From WTFV01 sp965200895 (GTDB taxonomy: Bacteria; Acidobacteriota; Vicinamibacteria; Vicinamibacterales; UBA8438): a stretch of DNA of 64,000 nucleotides. The position numbers and the translations under genes are program-made. The DNA lies in assembly GCA_965200895.1 (NCBI GenBank), contig CBDAVM010000002.1, forward strand, positions 1,860,001-1,924,000, given 5' to 3'. Below, piece by piece: positions 51,354 to 60,133 of the stretch. Numbering within the stretch: position 1 is the first letter of the stretch; the number at the start of each line of letters is the position of its first letter. The notes beneath the pieces were generated by a model. The model ran no database searches. It was not told the DNA's origin and saw only the letters and a list, made by a program, of their open reading frames with translations.

Positions 51354-52256
51354 TCAGGCGGGTCGGCGGTCGGTCCGGACCCGCCGGCCCATCCGCTCCT
51401 CGTAGACCTTGACCATCGCGCTCTTCGGCTCGTCCCCGAACCCCTTCTCGATTGCTGCGCGGTAGACCGAGACCATGGCCTCCACCAGCGGCAACGAGGC
51501 GTCGAGCTGTGCGGCGGCCTCCTGGATGTTCACGATGTCCTTGTAGGCGGCCCGCAGCGAGAAGTCCCCCTCGAACCGGCGTTCGAGGATGCGCGGCACG
51601 AAGTGCTCGCTGGCGAAGCTGCGGGCGTTGCCGGTGGTCAGCACCTCGGCGATCTGCGCGGGTTGCAGCCCGGCCTTCACCGCGAACGGCAGGATCTCGC
51701 AGAACGCGGCGATGTTGACGTCGTAGACGATGTTGTTGACGGCCTTCATGAGCTGGCCCATCCCGACCTCGCCGCAGTGGAGCACGAACTCTCCCATGAC
51801 GTCGAGGTACGGCTTCGACCGCGTGAACAGCTCCCTGCTGCCGCCGAACATCATGGTGAGCGTCCCCTGCTCGGCGCGCAGGGGCATCCCCGACACCGGG
51901 CAGTCCGCGTAGGCCATCCCCGTCTCGTGACCGCGCTCGGCCAGGCGCCACGCCGCGCGATGGTTCATGGTGGTGGTGTCGACGACGGCCGGGGTCGCTG
52001 CACTCTCGACCAGCCCGCGCTCGCCGAAGAGGACCACCTCGGCCTCCTTGTCGGACGGCAGGCAGAGAAAAACCAGCTCGGCGCGCCCGGCCAGGGCGGC
52101 CGGATCGGCAGCGGCGACCGCTCCCTGTTCCGCCGCTACCTGCACCGACTCGGGCCGCAGATCCCACACCACGAGTGGCACCCCCGCCTGCAGCAGGTTC
52201 CCGGCCATTCCGGAACCCATGCGGCCGAGCCCGATGAAGCCGACGGTACGGTCCAT
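51354..52256 (-). CDS. 3-hydroxyisobutyrate dehydrogenase-family oxidoreductase
   Basis: A 300-residue NAD(P)-dependent beta-hydroxyacid dehydrogenase. Cofactor fold VGFIGLGRMGSGMAGNLL; substrate motif CPVSGMPLRAEQGTLTMM; catalytic Lys in MGQLMKAVNNIVYD. The final helices (FSLRAAYKDIVNIQEAA) fit the family. The ATG at 52256 starts right before the Rossmann strand. Possible substrates are 3-hydroxyisobutyrate, tartronate semialdehyde or related acids; the sequence does not settle this. Confidence 0.88.
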   Translation of the reverse strand: MDRTVGFIGLGRMGSGMAGNLLQAGVPLVVWDLRPESVQVAAEQGAVAAADPAALAGRAELVFLCLPSDKEAEVVLFGERGLVESAATPAVVDTTTMNHRAAWRLAERGHETGMAYADCPVSGMPLRAEQGTLTMMFGGSRELFTRSKPYLDVMGEFVLHCGEVGMGQLMKAVNNIVYDVNIAAFCEILPFAVKAGLQPAQIAEVLTTGNARSFASEHFVPRILERRFEGDFSLRAAYKDIVNIQEAAAQLDASLPLVEAMVSVYRAAIEKGFGDEPKSAMVKVYEERMGRRVRTDRRPA

Positions 52257-52370
52257 GCGCGCGCAGCATAACACCGCGCGTGCAACGCCGGGGCGTGCAC
52301 CGACTCTCCGAACAGTCCGCACGACACCCACGCGGGCGACGCAAGGCGCGTCAGGTCGGCGCGCCGGGGT

Positions 52371-53330
52371 TCACGGATCGGAATGCTGCGCGCCGACGGC
52401 CGGATCGCCGGCGCCGATCATGTCGGCGCTGGCCACGATCAGCGGATCGGCCCGCCCCACGACGCGGGTATCCTTGTTCGTATAGGGCAGCGCCGCCAGA
52501 AAGTGGCGCATGCAGTTGAGACGGGCGCGTTTCTTGTCATCGGACTTGACGATCGTCCAGGGCGCATCGGCGGTGTCCGTGTAGAAGAACATCGCCTCCT
52601 TGGCGGCCGTGTAGTCGTCCCACTTGTCGAGCGACTGGCGGTCGATCGGCGACAGCTTCCACTGCTTCAGGACATCGTTCTCACGCGCCTGGAAGCGGCG
52701 CCTCTGCTCTTCGCGGGTGACCGAGAACCAGTACTTGAACAGCCGGATCCCGGCGCGCACGAGCATGCGCTCCAGCTCCGGCGTCTGGCGCATGAACTCC
52801 AGATATTCCCGGGGGTCGCAGAACCCCATCACCCGCTCGACGCCGGCGCGGTTGTACCACGAGCGGTCGAACAGCACGATCTCGCCGCCGTGCGGGAGGT
52901 GGCGGATGTAGCGCTGGAAGAACCACTCGGTCCGCTCGCTCTCGGTCGGCTTGTCGAGCGCCACCACCCGCGCTCCGCGGGGATTGAGATGCTCGGTGAA
53001 CCGCTTGATGGTCCCGCCCTTGCCGGCGGCGTCCCGCCCCTCGAACAGGATGACGATCTTCCCGTTCGTCGCCTTCACCCAGTCCTGGACCTTCAGCAGC
53101 TCGACCTGCAGCGCGGCCTTGTCCCGCTCGTAGGGCTTGCGGGCGAGCTTCTGCCGGTAGGGATACTCGCCGGTCTCGAAGAGCCGGCGGACCACGTCGC
53201 GGCCCCGGTCCGGCGCGGTGTCGGGACCGGCCCGACCGGCGTCGTCGACGGGAGGGTCCCCTCCGGGCCGCCCGTCCATTGCGGGTCGCCCGCTCGTCAC
53301 CGGCCCGCCGCCGTCTTCGGACTTCGCCAT
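52371..53330 (-). CDS. ppk2: Polyphosphate kinase 2
   Basis: A 319-residue PPK2 of the single-domain class: YERDKAALQVELLKVQDWV, Walker A ILFEGRDAAGKGGTIKRF, EWFFQRYIRHLPHGGEIVLF, Walker B/lid DRSWYNRAGVERVMGFC, then SVTREEQRRRFQAR and LSPIDRQSLDKWDDY. It transfers phosphate between polyphosphate and nucleoside diphosphates. The N-terminal about 45 residues are a disordered Gly/Pro-rich tail. The ATG at 53330 is preferred over a TTG 17 codons upstream. Confidence 0.92.
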   Translation of the reverse strand: MAKSEDGGGPVTSGRPAMDGRPGGDPPVDDAGRAGPDTAPDRGRDVVRRLFETGEYPYRQKLARKPYERDKAALQVELLKVQDWVKATNGKIVILFEGRDAAGKGGTIKRFTEHLNPRGARVVALDKPTESERTEWFFQRYIRHLPHGGEIVLFDRSWYNRAGVERVMGFCDPREYLEFMRQTPELERMLVRAGIRLFKYWFSVTREEQRRRFQARENDVLKQWKLSPIDRQSLDKWDDYTAAKEAMFFYTDTADAPWTIVKSDDKKRARLNCMRHFLAALPYTNKDTRVVGRADPLIVASADMIGAGDPAVGAQHSDP

Positions 53331-53527
53331 GCCCCGCGCCACGGAATCATCCCGGACAGCCCCGACGCGCACCTCGGACAAATCCCGACGGCCACATCGG
53401 ACAGCCCCGGTGCAACAGAACGCGGCGGACGGGCGTCCAAGAAAGACGGACGGCGCGCTTGCGCCCTGACGCCGCCGGAGCCATGATCGTGGCAGTCGAT
53501 GGAAGTAGTGTACATGGGGAGGGTGGG

Positions 53528-54700
53528 ATGAGGCGACCGTGTCTCGGAACGGCGTCGATCGTGGTCTCAGCCCTGGGGCTGACGCTGGTCGGGCTGCTCG
53601 CCGGCCCCGGAGCGCCGATTGCGTCGGCCCAGTCGACCGACGCGACGACGCCGGCGCACGCTACGGCGCCGGCCCCGCTTCGTTACGCCGACGTGGTTGC
53701 GGAGGCGCGCGCACTGGTGCGGGCCGACCTGTCCGCGCGCGGCTATCCCGGCATCGCGATTGCCGTCTCGGTCGACGGCGAGACCGTCTGGTCCGAGGGC
53801 TTCGGCTACACGAACCTGGAGCATCGGGTCCCGATGTGGCCGACGGTGAAGTTCCGCGTCGGCAGCATCTCGAAGTCGCTGACGGCGGCCGCGGTGGCGA
53901 GCCTGATCGAGGACGGCCGCCTCGATCCGGACGCGCCGATTCAGCGGTACGTCCCGTCGTTCCCGGAGAAGGAACATCCGATCACGACGCGGCAGCTCGG
54001 CGGCCACCTGGCCGGAATCCGCCACTACCGGGGCGACGAGAACTTCATCCGCGACCCGTACCCGACGGTGCTCGACGGCCTGTCCATCTTCGCCGACGAC
54101 CCGCTGCTGCACGAACCGGGCACGGCGTTCGCCTACACCAGCTTCGGCTTCAATCTGCTCAGCGCCGTGGTTGAAGGCGCAGCGGGCAGGCCGTTCCTGG
54201 ACTACATGCGCGAGGCGGTCTTCCGCCCGCTCGGCATGCGCGACACGGTGGCCGATTTCGTGACGCCGCTCATTCCCGGGCGGACCAGCTACTACGTGCG
54301 CGACGCCGCCGGAGAGGTGGTGAACGCGCCGTGGGTCAACAACAGCTACAAGTGGGCCGGCGGCGGGTTCCTCTCGACGACCGAGGACGTGCTGGCGTTC
54401 GCCAATGCCCATCTCGACGACGGGTTCCTGTCCGAGGCGTCCCGGAAGCTCCTCTTCACCGAGCAGCGGACCCTCGATGGCGAGGGCGTGGGGTACGGTC
54501 TCGGCTGGTTCATCCGCACGCGGGAGGACGGGCGCCGCCTGCTGTCGCACTCCGGCGGCTCGGTGGGCGGCACGTCGCTGATGGTGATGGAGCCCGAATC
54601 GGGCGTGGTCGTGGTCGGCCTCATCAACCTGACCCGGGCGAACAACGCCGTCGTGCGCGAGGTGCTCGACCTGTTCATCGACGCGGCGACGGCGCGTTGA
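53528..54700 (+). CDS. Exported serine beta-lactamase-like hydrolase
   Basis: A 390-residue protein with signal peptide (VVSALGLTLVGLLAGPGAP). It belongs to the class C beta-lactamase/DD-peptidase/esterase family: SxxK in VGSISKSLTAAAVA, the second motif in place of YxN is YTSFGFNLLS, and HSGG (LLSHSGGSVGGTS) replaces KTG. These changes fit esterases and D-aminopeptidases of the family rather than a resistance enzyme. GGGAGGGTGGG directly precedes the ATG. Confidence 0.85.
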   Translation: MRRPCLGTASIVVSALGLTLVGLLAGPGAPIASAQSTDATTPAHATAPAPLRYADVVAEARALVRADLSARGYPGIAIAVSVDGETVWSEGFGYTNLEHRVPMWPTVKFRVGSISKSLTAAAVASLIEDGRLDPDAPIQRYVPSFPEKEHPITTRQLGGHLAGIRHYRGDENFIRDPYPTVLDGLSIFADDPLLHEPGTAFAYTSFGFNLLSAVVEGAAGRPFLDYMREAVFRPLGMRDTVADFVTPLIPGRTSYYVRDAAGEVVNAPWVNNSYKWAGGGFLSTTEDVLAFANAHLDDGFLSEASRKLLFTEQRTLDGEGVGYGLGWFIRTREDGRRLLSHSGGSVGGTSLMVMEPESGVVVVGLINLTRANNAVVREVLDLFIDAATAR

Positions 54701-54880
54701 GTCGGATGGCGAAAGACCGTCTCGGCCGCCGTCGTTCGGAGCGTTGAAGACGGCCTTCACATCAGCCGTGAAACCGTCATCCTCTCCATCATTTGTCACA
54801 CGCGGTATGCGCTTGGCGCGCGACCTCGCGCGACCTGCGGGCGCGGCATGCTTTCGGTTCATCCTCGATAAACTCCACCC

Positions 54881-57505
54881 ATGGCAGTGAAGCAACTCGA
54901 CACGTCGGCGGAGCTCGACGGGAAGATGGCGGAGGCCGGGCGGACCGGCGGGCTCGCCGCCCGCGCTTCGAGGGCGCCGGCGCCAGCGCCGTCACCTGAT
55001 CCGCCGCATCGGCGGACCGCCGGGCTCGCCGCCCGCGTGTCGTGGATCCTGTTCCTGACGGGAGCGGCCGGTGCGGCGACCTCGGCGCAGGTCACGGGAG
55101 TGCCCCCCGGGGCGATCCATGCAGCGCGGGTCGGCGCGACCGCCGCGGCGGCCCCGGGGCGAGAAACCGCCGGACCACAGAGCGAGAAGACCGCCGCCGT
55201 CACCGGAATCCCTCTCTCCTCGCGACCTCCGCGGCAGACCGCGGGCCCGCCGGCGGGATTCCAGCCTCCCGGCCCCGTGATCGACGGGCCGCCCGCCCCG
55301 GTGCCGCCGGCCACCATCAACCGCGACGCCAGCGGCGGCGCGACGGTCCGCGCCATCCGGCTGGACGAACCCCTGCGGCTCGACGGCGTCCTCGACGAGC
55401 CGATCTACGCCCGCGTCGAGCCGTTCGGCGGGTTCATCCAGCAGGCCCCCGACGAGGGGGCCCCGGCTTCGGAAGGAACCGACAACTGGATCCTCTTCGA
55501 TGACGAGTCGATCTACGTGGGCGCCCGCGTCCACGAGTCGGTTCCCGAATCGGCGTGGGTCGCCAACGAGATGCAACGCGACTCGTTCCGGCTCATCAAC
55601 AACGACGGCTACATCGTCGTCTTCGACACCTTCTACGACCGCCGCAACGGCTTTGCCTTCCGGGTCAATCCCATCGGGGGCTTCAGCGATCAGCAGGTCA
55701 CCGACGAGGGCAACCCGAATCCCGACTGGAACCCCGTCTGGGACGTGCGCACCGGCCGCTTCGACGGCGGCTGGACGGTCGAGATGGAGATTCCGTTCCA
55801 GTCGCTCCGCTTCCGGCCGGGACCGAACCAGGTATGGGGCATCCAGTTGGGCCGCGACATCCGCTCGAACTTCGAGGAGGCGTATCTGACCGCGGTGCCG
55901 ATCTCGGCCGGGCCGGGACAGTTCCGCCTGTCGGTCGCCGGCACCCTGGTCGACCTGGAGGTGCCGGATGACAGCCGCACGTTCGAGATCAAGCCCTACG
56001 CGATCGGCTCGCTCAACACCGACCGGACCGTCGATCCCCCGATCTCGAACGAGGGCGACGGCAGCGGCGGCGTCGACCTCAAGTACGGCCTCACCGAGAA
56101 CCTGACGGCGGACTTCACCCTGAACACCGACTTCGCGCAGGTCGAGGTGGACGAGCAGCAGATCAACCTGACGCGGTTCAGCCTGTTCTTCCCGGAGAAG
56201 CGCGAGTTCTTCCTGGAGAGCCAGGGCATCTTCGACTTCGGGCGCGTGGCCGGCTTCGGCGGCTTCGGCGGATCCGCGCGGGGGATCCTCAACGCACCGC
56301 CCGGCGTGTTCCCGCCCGGCGACGCGCCGACCCTCTTCTTCAGCCGGCGGATCGGCCTCGACGAGGGACGGACGGTGCCCATCCTGGGCGGCGGGCGCCT
56401 GACGGGCAAGGTGGGCGACTTCAGCGTCGGGGCCATCAACATCCAGACCGACGACGCGCCGGCCGCCGACGCGCTGGCGACCAACTTCAGCGTGCTCCGT
56501 GTCAAGCGCGACATTCTGCGCCGGAGCCGCGTCGGCGCCATCTTCACCAACCGTTCGGTCTCGTTGCGGGGCGACGGGGCGAACCAGGCGTACGGACTCG
56601 ACGGGTCGTTCTCCTTCTACGACAACGTGAACTTCTACGGCTACTACGCCCGGACGAACACGCCGGGTTTGCAGGGGAAGAACGAGAGCTACCAGGCGGC
56701 GTTCTCCTACGAGGGCGACCTCTACGGACTGCTCGTCGATCACCTGCAGGTCGGCCGGAACTTCAACCCGGAGATCGGCTTCATGCGCCGGGAGGACTTC
56801 CGGCGCAGCTACGTCTACGCGCAGTTCAGCCCCCGGCCGGAAGGCATCGAGGCGGTGCGGCAGTTTACCTGGGGCGGCAGCGTCGACTACATCGAGAGCG
56901 GCGCCGGACAACTCGAGACCCGCATCCTGTCGGGCCGCTTTCAGACCAGCTTCGAGAACAGCGACAGCCTGAGCGCGGACATCCAGCAGGACTACGAGTT
57001 CATCCCCCGGCCCTTCGAGATCATCGACGACGTCATCATCCCCGTCGGCGGCTACGAGTTCACCGACTTCCAGGTGTCGTACCGCATGGGACCGCACCGC
57101 CGGGTGGCGGGGGGCCTGTCGTTCCAGCACGGCGAGTTCTTCGCCGGCGACATCACCGCGGTCGGCTATTCGCGGGGCCTCATCGAGGTCTCGCGGCAGT
57201 TCGCCGTGGAGCCCAGCATCTCGTTCAACCGGATCGCGCTGCCGCAGGGGAATTTCAACGCCCGGGTGGCCACCACGCGGCTCACCTACACGTTCACGCC
57301 GCGGATGTTCGCCAGCGCGCTGCTGCAGTACAACTCGACCAACAACGTGCTGAGCACGAACGTGCGGCTGCGCTGGGAGTATCAGCCGGGGAGCGAGCTG
57401 TTCGTCGTCTACAACGATCAGCGCGACACGTGGATGAACCGCGGCTTCCCGATGCTGGAGAACCGCGCCTTCGTGGTGAAGCTCACCCGGCAGTTCCGCT
57501 TCTGA
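54881..57505 (+). CDS. Exported DUF5916 protein with CBM9-like domain
   Basis: An 874-residue envelope protein. After a basic N-terminal stretch comes a hydrophobic segment (WILFLTGAAGAATSA, residues about 50-65). Residues about 155-330 are a CBM9-like beta-sandwich (LDGVLDEPIYARVEPFGGF, NWILFDDESIYVGARVH, GWTVEMEIPFQSLRF). The DUF5916 domain, predicted as an outer-membrane barrel, follows with NTDFAQVEVDEQQINLTRFS, LFFPEKREFFLES and a C-terminus KLTRQFRF that ends in Phe as barrels do. The signal sits unusually far from the ATG; a later start is possible. Function is unknown. Confidence 0.82.
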   Translation: MAVKQLDTSAELDGKMAEAGRTGGLAARASRAPAPAPSPDPPHRRTAGLAARVSWILFLTGAAGAATSAQVTGVPPGAIHAARVGATAAAAPGRETAGPQSEKTAAVTGIPLSSRPPRQTAGPPAGFQPPGPVIDGPPAPVPPATINRDASGGATVRAIRLDEPLRLDGVLDEPIYARVEPFGGFIQQAPDEGAPASEGTDNWILFDDESIYVGARVHESVPESAWVANEMQRDSFRLINNDGYIVVFDTFYDRRNGFAFRVNPIGGFSDQQVTDEGNPNPDWNPVWDVRTGRFDGGWTVEMEIPFQSLRFRPGPNQVWGIQLGRDIRSNFEEAYLTAVPISAGPGQFRLSVAGTLVDLEVPDDSRTFEIKPYAIGSLNTDRTVDPPISNEGDGSGGVDLKYGLTENLTADFTLNTDFAQVEVDEQQINLTRFSLFFPEKREFFLESQGIFDFGRVAGFGGFGGSARGILNAPPGVFPPGDAPTLFFSRRIGLDEGRTVPILGGGRLTGKVGDFSVGAINIQTDDAPAADALATNFSVLRVKRDILRRSRVGAIFTNRSVSLRGDGANQAYGLDGSFSFYDNVNFYGYYARTNTPGLQGKNESYQAAFSYEGDLYGLLVDHLQVGRNFNPEIGFMRREDFRRSYVYAQFSPRPEGIEAVRQFTWGGSVDYIESGAGQLETRILSGRFQTSFENSDSLSADIQQDYEFIPRPFEIIDDVIIPVGGYEFTDFQVSYRMGPHRRVAGGLSFQHGEFFAGDITAVGYSRGLIEVSRQFAVEPSISFNRIALPQGNFNARVATTRLTYTFTPRMFASALLQYNSTNNVLSTNVRLRWEYQPGSELFVVYNDQRDTWMNRGFPMLENRAFVVKLTRQFRF

Positions 57506-57626
57506 GCCGCGGCATCGACGTCGCGCCGGCGTGCCTGGATCCGCGCAAGGACGAAACCTCCCGACCCGCGCATCGCCGTTGCACGGGCGCGGGCCGGCCC
57601 CGAGGCCACTATACTCCCGACCGTCG

Positions 57627-59024
57627 ATGCGATCGTCCGTCGGCAGACCCCGCTACCGGTTCTCCGGTCACACGCTGTCCCCCGCCCGCAGGGTGCTCGT
57701 CCGCGGCGGTCGGGAGCTGCCGCTGATCCCGCGCTGCTTCGACCTGCTCGTCCTGCTCATCGAGCGGCGGAACGAGGCGGTGTCGAGGCAGGAGATCTTC
57801 GACGCGGTCTGGAGCGACGTGGTGGTCACCGACGGCGCCCTGAGCCAGGCGGTGCGGATCCTCCGCCGCACGCTGGGCGACGATCCGCGCCAGCCGACCT
57901 TCATCCGGACGGTGCCGCGGCACGGCTACCGCTTCGTCTGCGACGACGTCGTGGAGGAGCCGGACGCCGGACGGCTGGAAGCCGTGCGGGCCGCGCCGCC
58001 GGAGTCCGGCGCGAACGCCTCCTTCGACCGGGCCCTCGGGACGTTGCTCGACGACGATTCCAACGACGCCGAAGGAGCGGAGGTCCGCCGGCGACAGGCC
58101 GCCGAGACCCTGCACCAGATGGGCACGGAGGAAGCTCTCGACCGCCTGAACCGCAGCCTCGACCGGTTGCGCCGCGGCAAGGGGCACGCCGTGGCCCGCG
58201 CCTACCTGCGCGAGACCCGCTGGGATGTCCCGGGTGCGGGGCCGGTCCCGCTGTTCGGACAGCCGGGCTGGCCTGCGGCCGCGCGAATCCTGTTCCTGCT
58301 TCGCCTCCGACGCGTGGCCCGCCTGGCCGGGCTCCGGTGGACGACCGCGGCAACCGGTGGAGCGGCCAGCGGGGCGATCGGCGGCTTCCTCGGCGCCATC
58401 GTACTCCGCTACGGACCCGGGGCGACGGCGGGCGACGGCGTGCTGGCCATGCTGCCGCTGCTCGGAACGGCGGTCGGCGGTGTCGCTGCTGCGGGGATCG
58501 GCGCCGGCCTGGCCGCCGCCGAAGCCGCCTTTCGCACGCAGCGGCGGCTGGCACTCCTCGTGGCCGGGGCGGCGAGCGGTCTGGCGATCGGCGCGACCGC
58601 CCACCTGCTGGGACGCCTCGTGCTCGAGGGCCTGTTCGGCCGCGATCTGTCGCCGCTGACCGGCGCCGTGGAAGGCCTGGTCCTCGGCGGCGCGATCGGA
58701 CTGGGTTACGGGCTGGCCACTCCGATCGCGGAGGGCGGCATGGCCGCCCCGCAGGGGCTCGTCCGAGTCCGCGTCGCGCTCCTGACCGGGCTCGCCTGCG
58801 CGCTTGCCGCCGGGATGCTCGGTTGGAGCGGTCGCTTCCTGGGCGCGATGAGCCTGGATTTCATGGCGCAGACCTTCCCCGGCTCACAGGTCGGCCTCGC
58901 ACCCCTGGCCCGCCTTCTCGGCGAGCAGCAACCGGGGGTCGTGACCCGGGTCGCGATCAGCGTCTTCGAGGGCCTGATGTTCGGCTCGGGCCTGGCCGCC
59001 GGGTTGACCCGAAGACCGCGCTGA
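57627..59024 (+). CDS. Winged-helix regulator fused to a membrane domain
   Basis: A 465-residue protein. Residues 1-105 are an OmpR/PhoB-type winged helix (LPLIPRCFDLLVLLIERRNE, VVTDGALSQAVRILRRTLGD, IRTVPRHGYRFVC). A linker follows, then at least six hydrophobic Gly/Ala-rich segments from about residue 240 (GAASGAIGGFLGAIVLRYG and on). This is the ToxR/CadC idea of a membrane-bound transcription factor, but with a polytopic domain instead of a periplasmic sensor, a type frequent in acidobacteria. TATACT lies 12 bp before the ATG, so the mRNA may have almost no leader. Confidence 0.82.
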   Translation: MRSSVGRPRYRFSGHTLSPARRVLVRGGRELPLIPRCFDLLVLLIERRNEAVSRQEIFDAVWSDVVVTDGALSQAVRILRRTLGDDPRQPTFIRTVPRHGYRFVCDDVVEEPDAGRLEAVRAAPPESGANASFDRALGTLLDDDSNDAEGAEVRRRQAAETLHQMGTEEALDRLNRSLDRLRRGKGHAVARAYLRETRWDVPGAGPVPLFGQPGWPAAARILFLLRLRRVARLAGLRWTTAATGGAASGAIGGFLGAIVLRYGPGATAGDGVLAMLPLLGTAVGGVAAAGIGAGLAAAEAAFRTQRRLALLVAGAASGLAIGATAHLLGRLVLEGLFGRDLSPLTGAVEGLVLGGAIGLGYGLATPIAEGGMAAPQGLVRVRVALLTGLACALAAGMLGWSGRFLGAMSLDFMAQTFPGSQVGLAPLARLLGEQQPGVVTRVAISVFEGLMFGSGLAAGLTRRPR

Positions 59025-59038
59025 ACCCATCGACCCTC

Positions 59039-59135
59039 TCAGCGGGATATCACCAACCTCACCGCATTCCTCACTTCTCGCCTCGCCTGGTGGACCGCCG
59101 CCGCCTACCTGCACCACTTTCAGCGGGATATCACC
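59039..59135. repeat. 16-bp direct repeat, period 81 bp
   Basis: TCAGCGGGATATCACC occurs at 59039-59054 and 59120-59135, followed both times by a similar ACC-CTCAC stretch. It lies between the regulator gene and uppS, where no gene is seen; the two sites could be operators for the neighbouring regulator or another repeat scar. Confidence 0.6.
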
Positions 59136-59229
59136 GAACCCTCACATCTCGCTCATGTCCCGAGGCGGCGTTCCGCCGATACTGCCCGCGAGCGGAAGCC
59201 GGCGACCGTCCGGCGGGAAGTGGAACGCG

Positions 59230-60082
59230 ATGGATCGACCGGCAGACGGCGGCCTGCACGTGGGCCTGATCATGGACGGCAACGGCCGCTGGGCCCGCGC
59301 GCGCGGCCTTCCGCGCACGGAGGGGCACCGCCGCGGGGCCGACGCGGTGCGGCGTGCAGTGGAAGCGGCGCCCGGGCTCGGTATCACGACGCTGACCCTC
59401 TACGCCTTCTCCGCCGCCAACTGGCGCCGGCCGGCCGCCGAGGTTTCGACGCTGATGCGGTTGCTGAAGTCCTTTCTCGTCCGCGAACGCCTGAACTGTC
59501 GCCGGCACGGAGTGCGCCTCGCCCTGATCGGGCGGCGGGACCGCCTGTCGCCCGCGCTGATGCGCGCGATTAGAGACGACGGAGCGCGCGACACGCCACG
59601 GCGCCCGGCTCCACCTGCGGTTGGCCGTGGACTACTCGGCGCGCTCGGCGATCCTCGCCGCGGCCGGCGCGCTCGGGTCGGACGAACGCTGCGACGAGAG
59701 CGGCTTCCTGCGGCGGGTCAACCGCGCCTGCCACTCCGACCCGGCGACACCGTCGGTGGACCTGGTGATCCGCACGAGCGGCGAGCAGCGCCTGAGCGAC
59801 TTCCTGCTGTTCGAGTCGGCCTACGCGGAGCTCTCGTTCATCGACACGTTGTGGCCGGACTTCGACGGCGACGACCTGCGCCGGGCGGTCGAGGCGTTCC
59901 GGCGCCGCGAGCGTCGCTACGGCGGCCTGCCTCCGGACGAGTCGTTGCGAGCAGGCGGGCAGGCCGGCGGGAGCATTGCCGACGCCCCGGCCGTCGGCCC
60001 GCCCCCGGCCCCGGCCCCCACCGCCCGGGGAGCGTACGCCGAAGAACTCGCTTCGTTGCGTTCCGGCGGCGCACGCTCCTAG
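59230..60082 (+). pseudogene. uppS: Undecaprenyl diphosphate synthase gene with one-base frameshift
   Basis: Frame one gives LHVGLIMDGNGRWARARGLP (catalytic Asp and the NGRWA motif), GHRRGADAVRRAVEAA, ITTLTLYAFSAANWRRPAAE and LIGRRDRLSPALMRAIRDD. Near 59581 one extra base shifts the protein to the next frame: ERATRHGARLHLRLAVDYSA, VDLVIRTSGEQRLSDFLLFE and DTLWPDFDGDDLRRAVEAF, all conserved. Joined, the parts make a normal-length isoprenyl transferase with an additional Pro-rich tail. Because the gene is normally essential, a sequencing or assembly error or a second copy elsewhere must be considered. Confidence 0.85.
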
Positions 60083-60085
60083 AAT
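60056..60085 (+). promoter_or_regulatory. Possible promoter before the haem/copper gene pair
   Basis: TTGCGT (60056-60061) and TAGAAT (60080-60085) with an 18-bp spacer, located 49 bp before the ATG at 60134. TAGAAT also stands before the genes at 21353 and 23778. Confidence 0.4.
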
Positions 60086-60133
60086 GGAATTCGGTTCCGG
60101 CCGGAAACCGCGTTCGCACCGAGGAGGCCGCAG

